Positions 33,917 to 43,433 of a stretch of DNA of 64,000 nucleotides are shown piece after piece (the stretch's first letter is position 1; the number at the start of each line of letters is the position of its first letter). The position numbers and the translations under genes were made by a program. Location: NCBI GenBank assembly GCA_030068145.1, contig JAPJBO010000306.1, forward strand, positions 124,001 to 188,000. Direction: 5' to 3'. The DNA comes from Diplonema papillatum. Taxonomy: Eukaryota; Euglenozoa; Diplonemea; Diplonemida; Diplonemidae. The notes beneath the pieces are model-generated. The model was given only the letters and a program-made list of their open reading frames with translations, searched no databases and had not been told where the DNA came from.

Positions 33917-35637
33917 GAGAGTAGATTGCACACACAGACTGACACTCCGGACCGCGAAAGGAAAAACAGAAGACTCCGGCCCAATACAGCTTTTGCTTGT
34001 GGGGGAGGCCTAAAGTAATCAGGGGCCTTCGGGTGGGCTAGTTTGACACTGCGGCTGCGCCGGGGGCGGCTCATCCGAGTATGTTTCTGTGATTTCAAAG
34101 TGCAGGTATTGCGTGGCGGGAGCCGTGGGTTCTGGGCCAGCTCGGGCGGCCTGCCGCTTTCGAAACGCAGAGAGTCGTACTTCCCAGCAAAGGGCCCCTC
34201 ATCCGTGCGTTAAGGTGATGCTGGCTGGGAGAACGATGCCTTTGGTTGCACCGACTGAGGCTCCGCCAATCCCTCTGGGGACACATGTCCGAGACTATTG
34301 GGCCATCTTCAATGTAGTCGCGCTTGGGCAAACAGCTAGCGCGGCGGCACTAATCGGCTCAAAGTCTAGGTAGTGCCGGCACATCGGCGCCGGCAACCAC
34401 TGCGAAAGTTACGGCTCCCCCGCGCCCCCGACGTTGGTAGCCATAACCACGAGCACACACGCAGGTGCGTGGGAGAGCCCCCGGGGCTGAGAAGGAGTGG
34501 CACCCTTTGTCTTGGTTTGTTGTGCTCTCTTTATCTCTCTCTCTCTCTCTTTCTCTCTTTCTCTCTCTATTTTAGCGAGTCGAGTCGCTCGTAGCACACA
34601 CAGCCAGCAAAGGAAAGCAGGATAAGCATGGTTTCGGGCTTCTCTCCCGTTTTCACATCTCTTCTTTTGCTGGCGTGCACACTTCCTTTGATTTTTGTGC
34701 GTGTGGGCGATGGGCACTTCTTTTTCCGCTGAGAACAGGTGGGGGAGAAACTGACATTTCTGCGTTCGTGTCCGATGCGCGGCAGGCAAGTGTTGGTGCA
34801 ATCAGGAGGGGGGCGGCCGCGAATTCGGGTGCTCTGATACAACAAACTACTATTGGTCCGATACGAGACACGAGGATCGGTTGACCACGAAATGGTGGGC
34901 CCAAGACACCATCTATCACTTTCCGGACGTGCACTAGGTGTCGGTCACAGGTCGTCCCGAACTTGCTACTGGACGCATCCATCGGTCAATGCTAACGCCA
35001 CGCAAAATCTGTCGTATGAAAGTGTCACAAAAACTTGCACTCTAAAAAAGACCCTCAACCCTCGGAATCTCAACGCGAACTTAACTGTAAAAAAACGTTT
35101 TAAAACGACATTTTTCGATCTTCGCCAGGTTTTGCCATCTGTAGGTCCGAAAATGGGTCGGTTCAGAGATTTTGAGACGCGATTTGGCGAAGAAACCGGC
35201 AGCCCACAATAGTAGTGAAAGTGCACCAACCATAAACGAAAAACCATACGATAAGGTATGTTTTTGCGTCACACCAACCTGTACGTCCATATGGGATCGT
35301 CGGAAGCACAGACCGCCTCCCCCCCCTGAACATCCTTCCACGAACCCGCCGTTTAAAAACAAAACATGGGCCTTCAGTGGTGCAAGCACCACGCGAATTA
35401 AACGAGTTCTTCCCCCCCAACCCACCTTTTTCTTTTGTTCCCTAGACTCCGACGTCTCCCGACTGTTTTTGGGGCCCCCCACCTCATACGTATTGAGCAT
35501 ACTGACTTCTTACAACAAGACAACCGTTAAAAAGCGGGTTTGCGCCGTGCACTATCACGGCAAGTGGAGGATGCGACACACCCGCACACACACACACACA
35601 CAACCCGCAAGCCGTTACACAAGCAAACAAGCAAAAC
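33917..35637. other. Intergenic with R7, (TC)n and R2/R3 pieces
   Basis: R7 core at 34027-34050; a (TC)n-rich tract at 34530-34572; an R3 fragment near 35060-35095 ('GAATCTCAACGCGAACTTAA'); an R2 block at 35277-35310; (AC)n at 35585-35603. No gene was recognised. Confidence 0.4.
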
Positions 35638-36085
35638 CTAGGCCGGTCCACCCCGATCCCGCGTCAAATTGCGTGCCGCCGTATATCTGTACCGTGGTTC
35701 ACCACGGTACGGTCTATCAGGTCATCTCTATACCCTGGAGCTTTGTAGAATTGTCTGGAGCTGCCTATAAGTCTTGTACGGCATTCTGCTCCATCCCCCG
35801 CGAGCTCCCTGTCGCCCGCTTCAAGGAACATAGTAGCAAAGGGAACAAGGCAAAACCTAGGCCGGTCCACCCGTATCCGCGTCGAATTGTGCGTGCCGCC
35901 GTATATCACGGTGTACCGTGGCTCACCACGGTACACTCTATGAGGTTATCTCTATACCCTGGAGCTTCGTAGAATTGTCTGGAGCTGCCTATAAGCCTTG
36001 TACGGCATTCTGGTCCATCCCCCGCGAGCTCCCTGTCAGTCGCTTCAAGGAACATAGTGGCAAAGGGAATACGGCAAAGCCCGAG
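35638..36085 (+). repeat. R5 repeat duplicated in tandem, about 217-bp period
   Basis: Two units each start 'CCTAGGCCGGTCCACCC' (35638 and 35856). They share 'CTGGAGCTTTGTAGAATTG' or the near-identical Cys variant, 'CCCCGCGAGCTCCCTGTC' and 'TTCAAGGAACATAGT'. Each holds a perfect short hairpin around 'ACCGTGG...CACCACGGTAC' (35690-35712 and 35912-35933). Shorter R5 copies are at 43970-44140 and 52725-52840. Confidence 0.85.
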
Positions 36086-36316
36086 CGTGAATCGGCACAT
36101 TTGCACAGTTCGACGGTTTTCACCCGACACAGTGGAAGGTACCGTTGGCTTGCACCGCATTCTGGCCCATCCCCCGCTTACGCCGTGTCAGTAGGGAATG
36201 GACTTGAAAAAGACTCGAAAAGGAATAAGAGAGCAACAAGAGCGCACCCGAAAGAAGACCTGGCGGCAAGGCAGCAGAGTAGGGCACAGTGCCGCCCGGC
36301 AGTAAAGCTCCCCCTC
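36086..36316. other. Spacer between repeats
   Basis: No feature recognised; it contains a third partial R5 echo ('GCACCGCATTCTGGCCCATC'). Confidence 0.3.
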
Positions 36317-36495
36317 CCAGCTACGAACAGCCGCCTGACAAACCAGACTCACGCTGTCCTGTCTGCAGACACTCAGGTTCCGCGCTGATGATGGTCCGCC
36401 TCATGTGTCCGTGGCTTAAAGGACCGAACCACGGCGCAGACGGAACCAGTGCGGTGTGAGCACATATCCGTCCAAGCACGTTCTTGCAATCCTTC
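36317..36495 (+). repeat. R1 SINE-like repeat copy
   Basis: It runs from 'AGCTACGAACAGCCGCCTGA' to 'AGCACGTTCTTGCAATCC' and includes 'GCAGACACTCAGGTTCCGCG'. Confidence 0.75.
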
Positions 36496-39400
36496 CAATC
36501 CCTTCCCTGCCACACACGAAAAAAAAAGATCGAAGCACACACAGGAACCACCTATCTTGAAGAGGATGGAAAGTCTTTGAACATGCGAACGATGATTGCA
36601 ATTTTTCTCCTCATGCAAAGCAAAGCCGCCAGGCATCTGCACAACTTAAATCGTCGACCGCACAAAAGCTTGCTACAGAGTACTCTGCAGGCGCAAACTA
36701 CAAACAAGACGACAAGAAACATTTACACGCAGAAACAAACCCTCACGGTACCATGCTCGGGTGTGCACTAATCCATGTGGTTCATGTACTCAAAAGAACT
36801 CAATGCTTAGGCCTACCGTATGTAAGGTATGTGGATGGCCGCAGCAACCAACGAATAACAATAGGTACTCAACTGACACTCTTTTCTCGTGGAATGGCCA
36901 ACTTTTATGAACACACCTGCGTGAATACACACCTATTGCTGAAAGCCACCCGGCGACTCCAGAACCCCGCATTTTCCAGCCAATCACTGACGACGAGAAC
37001 AGGAACGAGATGAAACGATTCCCATGGAAAGATCGCCATTCTTTTCCAAGAAGACGAGCCCCGCCCCCCCTACTTTTTCTCTTCCCCTCCCCCATGCCTC
37101 TTTTCCTTTTTTTTCTTCTGAATAGGAACCTGCTTTGTGGCGGCCGCCAGTTGCACACCACAAAGACAGATAGGGCTATCGGCCTACACGAAACACAGGA
37201 AGTTGAAAAATAATGGGCTTAGTGCCGGGGGGCATAAGCCTTCCAACAAAGAAAATGCCCTGTGTACTAGTATGTAGTCAGTACGGGTTCTTCCCTTTTC
37301 TGGCCTCCGTTGACATAAGCACTGGGCCCCTTCGAGTATTTTCATTTCCGGTTTCGATAGTGAGCCGACCAAGGAGGGTGTGGGGCATCAGATTGCTTGA
37401 AGAAGCCGGAGCAGCCTGTCCGGCTGCATTGCCTGCGTCTCGATGGTTGCTTACTTCCGCTGTTCGGGTCACGCTCGTGTACGATTCAGTGGAAATGCAG
37501 CGGGGTTGATCGTCGCTTCTTCGTTCGTTTTGGTTCAGTCAATGTGATGTTCTCTCTCGAGACTGGATTCAGCTATTCCGCGCTTTGCACTTCGTTTGCT
37601 GCTACCAGCCTTTTCGCGTTCTCACTTGTTGCTCGTGTACGCGGACTTTTCTTCGTCAGACGTAGACAAACCACCTGTCTCGAACCTTGTTGTTAGCCGG
37701 GGATTCATTTCAATGTTGGCCTTCCATAGATTCACGGCGTTGACATCATCTGACAAGTTTCGTTCGCGGTTGGCCAAACAGAGGAAACGCTATCGTCAAA
37801 GCAATTATATCGAACATTCGTGCTCCGACGCCAGATCTTCTGCTGTGCGGCACGGTGCTTGGGGCATAACCAAGATACTCACACCGCTGCCCTGTCTGCT
37901 GACACTCAAGTTCCGCGCTGATGGTGTTAACACACGGGTCAAAGGACAGAAACACGTTGCAACCATTATCCCATTAACCTATGATCAGAGCGGTGCTGAG
38001 CACAAAACGATTCCGAGCACATTCTTGTAATCCTCCCCCTCTAGGACGTGATGTACCACCCCGAAGCGCCCCTTTCCTTTCCCTTTCGACGCCGGCTCCG
38101 TTAATCGAAGCTCGAGCTGGGGCCCTCGCAACAGAAAGTTTTTCTTTTTCACCTGTTTTGTTTTCTTTTTGCAACGGAGAAAAAAAAAAAAGAGGAAGAA
38201 AGGTGTTAGAGAACAATTCATTTTGCCAATCAACGCCCCCCGCCCCCCGGTCCCCCACCGGTGTGTAGCCTAGACGGATTTGCCTGAGCTCTCCGAGCAT
38301 GGGTGGTCCTGGCTGTGCCGAGCTACGAACAGCCGCCTGATAAACCAGACTCACACCGCAGTCCTGTCTGCACGACTCTTAGTCTGCCTAGTGTGAGCCG
38401 GTCCATCCCCTCCTAATAGACCATGGCGTGCCGTGCTAGTTTGAGGTTAGAATGCCGAGTATCGCCGCAGCATGAGCAGTCAGTGACTACCTCTTCGATC
38501 GTACCGTGTCGTGCTTCGGGCGTTTGCACTCATTCGGTGCGTGATAGATAGCTCCACGCATGTCTATGAGGCTCCAGGGAATAGGCCTCATAGACCATGG
38601 TGCAACGTTAGACAGCGGCAGGCAATTCGATGCAGATGAGGGATAGGGTGGACCGGCTTACTAGTGTGGGACCGAACCGCAGTGCAGAGAGGACACGGCG
38701 TTGAGCACAAAAAATCATTCGAAGCAGATTCTTGCGAAAACCCACGCCACCCATGTGTTCTGCTGAAAGAATTTGTCCGCAGAAACGCGTCAGGAAGCAG
38801 CGTATTTGCTCTATGAAAGAATTCGTCCGCAGAAACACGTTGCTTTACTCCCTTCTTTGGGCAGCAAGCTGGATTTCGCCGGTAATTCAGGAAATATCTG
38901 GCAGGTGAGCAGTGACGCTTGACTGCACTACTGGTGCCGAAGAAGATACAACGCAACCTGATAATTACCGCGATGCCGTGATAGGACTTAGTGAGCGAAA
39001 TGAAACCGCCCAAATAAATACAGTTTTTCTGGGAGCGGCGAGACTCGCGCAGTCGTCTTGTTCCTTCACGTCCAAGTCCAGTACACGGGGAAACCCCCCA
39101 AAAATTCATTCTAAAAGATAGGTGTGTACCTGCACACGCGAAGGACCATTTTACCTCGTCATTTGATCACTGATCGGCTATGCTGATCGTCCAATATTCC
39201 GTTTACCCTACGGAAATATATGCATGCAAGACCCCAAACTCTGGAAGCTGTTCTCCTTCTCTTTTCTTTTTATCGCTCTTTTGACTCCCGCCGAGTTCCT
39301 CGGGTTGTGCAAGTGCGCTTGTCTGATTCAAAGTGTGCCGGTTGACAGTGTCCCCGACCTTTCTACATCTCGCCTCGACAAAGCCCTGTATACAGGCGTG

Positions 39401-40180
39401 CTGAATGAGGACTTTACACGCGTTAGGGAAGCCAACGTGGTTTTACTGGCTCTCACAACAACTGCTGCCGAGGGATGTCTGGTGTCTCAACGGAAATGAC
39501 TCCTTGTCCTCGTCATCGTCAGCTTGCTTCCAGCCGCGGCTCTGCTGTGTTGGTGGGGGCGAGCTTCTTCATTTTGGCGCCGATAATCAGTGTGGCAGTG
39601 CGTTTAACAAATGCACGGGGAGGCCGCCGAAATAATGGATCATTTCATGCATTTACAGATATCGTGGCTTACCAACATTTCTCTTCTTCTTGTATAAACA
39701 CCTGCTTCGTAGGAGATACTTGAGGAGGTTGCCAGTTGCGAATTCTCAAAGTCAAAACTGTGGTACTCGTGAGTCCCCTCGACATGAGTCAGCACGTTCT
39801 TACCTTTCCCCCTGTCCCATCCCTCTCGTTTGGTACTTCAACCATTGGTGCTGCACACGGGAAATCCCCATGTCCACTGTGCTCTGCGTTTACTTCGCAT
39901 CTTGCGACCGGAAACAGAAGACAAGTCCAGCGCGTCGTAGGCACAATCAGGGCGGGGGCCCTGCGTCTTTTATACTGATTGTTCAGACCATCTCCCCGCG
40001 ACGGGTTTGCTGTGCTTTGGTAGCACGGGTGGTCCTGGCTAGCTGACGAGCTACGAACAGCCGCCTAACGACCAGACTCACGCCGCTGTCCTGCTGATGG
40101 TACCGAAGCATGGCGCCGACGAGACCAGTGCGGTGTTGAGCACGTATCCATTCCAAGCACGTTCTGGCAACCTCTCCCAT
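36496..40180. other. Repeat-rich intergenic region
   Basis: Diverged R1 copies lie at 37855-38035, 38262-38375, 38660-38740 (with an inverted R5 piece at 38612-38660) and 39985-40175. An R4 copy is at 39690-39765 and R4 fragments at 37112-37155. Purine or pyrimidine runs are at 37060-37120 and 38180-38205. Frames of up to 173 codons have no domain. No gene was recognised. Confidence 0.45.
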
Positions 40181-40514
40181 CCCCTCCCTCCCGTTTACCA
40201 TCCCTTGTCCATTCTAAGGGTCTGCCCTCGCTCCCCTTTCAGCCACTCGTTCTTGAGCACCATTGCAGGAGCAACCGCAACCGCAAAAAACAACCCCCCA
40301 AAAGATATGCAAAGCAAAGCAGCCAGAAAACAAACAAAAGGAAGTCAAAAAAAAAAAAAAAAAGAGCGCCGAATACAAAAATGATCGAATTGCTTGTTTT
40401 AACTCTCGCCGCCTGTGGTTAATGCGTCAGCCTGAGTCCAGAAACCGGAGGTTGCTGCACAGGGCGACCTGCCAACCCAAGTGCAAAGCCGCGCTGAACA
40501 TCAACGGAAACAGG

Positions 40515-41895
40515 TTTTTTCTGGGGTGGGCTGGAGTGGGGATTTTCCCCACTCCAGATTCTTGGCGAAAATCTGAGTGGGCTGGAGTGGGTTTTTTTTT
40601 TCTGTTCATTGCAGCATCGCCAGAAAAGCTGCGACCCCACATCGCAACGCAATCGCTCCAGAAGTGCGAAAAAAGGGGCAGAAAAAAGAAGAGAAAGGAA
40701 GAAAGAAAAAAAGACGAGACAGGCAGGAAATGCAGCACGTGTTGACAACCAACGACGAGACCCACCTGAGAGAGTACAGAACGAGCCCCTGTGCGGCGCC
40801 GACGAAAACGAGATGACACTGGAGGAGGTTCTCAACGGCTTCGTAATAGGTACCAGGAACCGGGATGACAAGGCGGCAGAACGGGCATCGTGGCAACCAA
40901 CAAAGACCTGCAAATCGGTACCCGACGACTACGCAAAATCGCCATCCCACCACACCTTGTCAAAAGGGTGGGCATCAGCCGAAACTACCAACATAAAGGA
41001 AAAGAAATGGTGCGGGTGTGAAGACAAACAATAACAACATAAAAAACGACGGACTGACGTTCATCGTCGGAAACACAAACAATGTCGCGGCAGGGAACAC
41101 TTGCAGGGTTTTTTACGCCACTCAAACGTAAGCGCGAGGACTCGACAGGCGATGAGGCCACAGAGACACCACCAACCCAACAAGGTGATCCACCTTCTCA
41201 GCCGACACCTGAAGTACAGCCACCGACACAACCCCCTCCTGGACCACTTCAAGCTCAGCCACCTGCCTCTGAACGCCAAGTCCCAGCAAACCAGCAGATC
41301 CTCCATAACTACATGGCTTGGTCGGCAGTGTTGTTGGAAGAGCAAGGAAAACTGCGGGGTTTGACGTGGAAGAGAACAGGGATCGGGTACCTCAAGAAAG
41401 CTGATTTCATGGCTCGAGTCCAGGAACACGACAAAGGACCGAAACGTCAGCAGCAGGCCACGCAGCAAGCGACGCCGACAAAGCATCCGAGGGCTACGAC
41501 TCCGCCGCCTCGCAGGCTTCGAGAACGTCGCAGAGCTCAAAGAAGTGGCACACGAAGGTGAGCAAAAAGCAGCTGCGGTGTCAGTTTCCAGGGGTCACTG
41601 ACGACGTTCTTTGGGCGGGAAAAGCAGAAGGAGAGGAGGAGTGCAAATCCTCGACACAACCCTCGTTCACTCCCTTCCTGCTGTGGCAACTGAACCCATG
41701 TGAAGACAACGAACTAACCGGCCTAATAGGCACCAGGAGAACGTCGAACTAAGCTGCCTTGGGGGAAAAGCCCGCAGCCAGCACCTCAAAGCGCAATTTG
41801 CGTGGATTGCTTGGCAATTCGGCTCTGAAAACGCGTCGAAAAGTTTCCCCACTCCAGCTCGAAAATTTGAAATCCTAGAAAAAACCCTGCGGAAA
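40515..41895 (+). mobile_element. Candidate small DNA transposon bounded by CTGGAGTGGGGA repeats
   Basis: The left end has 'CAGGTTTTTTCTGGGG' followed by 'GGCTGGAGTGGGGA', with a second copy 55 bp on. The right end, read on the minus strand, has 'CAGGGTTTTTTCTAGG' followed by 'GCTGGAGTGGGGA'. These form an imperfect terminal inverted repeat about 1.38 kb apart. No clear target duplication was found. Inside lies the PIP-box ORF, but no transposase catalytic domain was recognised. Confidence 0.4.
41082..41561 (+). CDS. Basic, Pro/Gln-rich protein with N-terminal PIP box
   Basis: A 159-aa frame. The N-terminus 'MSRQGTLAGFFTPLKRKR' fits the PCNA-interacting peptide consensus (Q-x2-L-x2-F-F) followed by a basic cluster. 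By family knowledge such a peptide docks on the replication clamp. Residues 25-70 are Pro/Thr/Gln-rich and disordered; 70-120 may fold ('ILHNYMAWSAVLLEEQGKL'); the tail is Arg/Gln/Thr-rich and basic. The start is preceded by an R2-like 'ATCGTCGGAAACACAAACA', which also occurs at repeats without this ORF. The TIR-like flanks suggest a transposon accessory or truncated protein, but a host replication or repair protein is possible. The 480-base frame and consensus motif make it unlikely to be chance. Confidence 0.45.
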   Translation: MSRQGTLAGFFTPLKRKREDSTGDEATETPPTQQGDPPSQPTPEVQPPTQPPPGPLQAQPPASERQVPANQQILHNYMAWSAVLLEEQGKLRGLTWKRTGIGYLKKADFMARVQEHDKGPKRQQQATQQATPTKHPRATTPPPRRLRERRRAQRSGTRR

Positions 41896-42658
41896 GCAAA
41901 AAAAACGACCAGAAGTGAACCCCCCCCCCTCCCCCCTTTTTAAATCGACCCATATGCGTTTTTTTCAGGAACCCTGGGGGCCAGCCCCGTCGTGTATGGG
42001 TCAAACTGGGTCCAGCTACTGCTGGTGGGGCCTAGCTCAAGTCTTCATCAGGGGGGGGACAAGTCATAAACACGTCACCAAGAAACATACTTGTGTAGAT
42101 TTGTTTCACTTCTGCGTCTGCGTGTGTTGGGCATCTGTACTTGCATCGCAATACCAGCCATAGTGCCGCGTTTTGTGAACCACTTCGAGGCAAAGGTGTG
42201 AACCGTGGTTCCGCGTCATGCCGGGCAAAGATCTGGTGATGACGTCGAACGGTGTTCGGCGGAAGGTGTGAGCCTGGCAAGGAGAGCGTGAATAAACAGC
42301 TGAACTTCTTACCTCCGGCTTATTTGGACCGGCCGCGTTGCTGCCCTCAAGCTTTGCACTCCGTGTGCTTGCGGACAAGAAGGGTAAACCGGTAAACCAA
42401 GCACTAGACAGCACTACTTGTGCCATGAAAGGTACAAATCCCGAAGCTCTGCTCGTGCGCACAAACGAAGAAAAGCGCCATACAGTTCTATTATCTATTA
42501 TACTAGTTCTTTAGTTCTCAGGGTGGCTCGAAATTAGAGACCAGCGCACAAAGGAGGAAGAATAAAAAGAAAGTGGGAAGCCCCGCGGCACGACGTGCGA
42601 ATAGTTAGGACGACCAGAGCACCCAGTAGCAGTCGCTAAAGCTGCACCTGCGCTGTTG
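41896..42658. other. 5' flank of nudC
   Basis: It holds C-run and T-run tracts at 41917-41940 and a G run near 42049. The last 150 bases, with A-rich AAGGAGGAAGAATAAAAAG, probably form the nudC leader. No other gene was seen. Confidence 0.35.
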
Positions 42659-43234
42659 ATGGCCGAAGACGAAGGCACCGGTATCGCGCCGAGCGAAACC
42701 TGCGGGTGCACGTACGAGGACCTGGGGTACAGCTGGGCGCAGGATGAGAGTGACGTCACGGTTACCGTGCCGATACCTGCTGGAACTAGAGGAAAGATGC
42801 TCGACGTGCAGATCGGGACTACCACGTTAAAGGCGGGGTTGAAAGGTAAGCCGCCGGTCATCGACGGCACAATGTTCAGTCGTGTGAAGGAGGAGGATAG
42901 CACGTGGAGTATCGAGGACTCCGACAAGCTGGTACTTCACTTGGAAAAGGCTAATTTGAAGTACGAAGAATGGTGGGACTGCGTGGTCACGAACCACCCG
43001 AAGATCAACATGAAGAAGCTGAAGCCGCCTCCGAAGAAACTGCACTCGCTCGAAGAAGGCGCGCAGGCCACGATCGAGAAGATGATGTTCGACCAACACC
43101 AGAAGCGCCTCGGCAAGCCGACGTCCGACGAGCTGAAGATGCAGGAGGCGCTGGAGAAGTTCAAGGAACAGTTCCCAGGGCAGCCCCTCCCCGACCTGTC
43201 GAACGTCAAGTTTACCAACAGCGGGATGCCGTGA
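42659..43234 (+). CDS. nudC: Nuclear distribution protein NudC (CS-domain co-chaperone)
   Basis: A single-exon gene of 191 aa starting at ATG 42659. Residues about 22-110 are a CS (p23-like) domain with the NudC signatures 'YSWAQDESDVTVTVPIPAG', 'GLKGKPPVIDG', 'WSIEDSDKLVLHLEK' and 'EWWDCVVTNHPKIN'. The C-terminal helix keeps 'EKMMFDQHQKRLGKPTSDE' and 'EALEKFKEQFPG', which are characteristic of NudC itself rather than of NUDCD2/3. In the family it acts with Hsp90 and stabilises dynein-pathway proteins for nuclear migration and mitosis. The animal N-terminal coiled-coil half is absent, as in many short protist forms. The gene is intact. A SINE copy sits a few bases after the stop. Confidence 0.93.
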   Translation: MAEDEGTGIAPSETCGCTYEDLGYSWAQDESDVTVTVPIPAGTRGKMLDVQIGTTTLKAGLKGKPPVIDGTMFSRVKEEDSTWSIEDSDKLVLHLEKANLKYEEWWDCVVTNHPKINMKKLKPPPKKLHSLEEGAQATIEKMMFDQHQKRLGKPTSDELKMQEALEKFKEQFPGQPLPDLSNVKFTNSGMP

Positions 43235-43260
43235 CATCAGCCCCCCCTCCACAGCACAAA

Positions 43261-43411
43261 CCAGACTCACACCGCTGTCCTGTCTGCAGACACTCAGGTT
43301 CCGCGCTGGTGATGGTCCGCCTTATGTGTCTGTGGTTTAAAGGACCGAAATACGGCGCAGACGGGACCAGTGCGGTGTTGAGCACATGTCCATTCCAAGC
43401 ACGTTCTTGCA
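43261..43411 (+). mobile_element. R1 SINE insertion, 151 bp, with 22-bp target duplication
   Basis: An R1 copy runs from 'CCAGACTCACACCGCTGTCC' to 'AAGCACGTTCTTGCA'. It is flanked by an exact 22-bp direct repeat at 43239-43260 and 43412-43433 (AG, seven C, then TCCACAGCACAAA). Compared with the 245-bp copy in the protease intron it lacks about 90 bp of the left end, as expected for 5' truncation during LINE-driven retroposition. It lies in the presumed 3' UTR of nudC. Confidence 0.85.
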
Positions 43412-43433
43412 AGCCCCCCCTCCACAGCACAAA

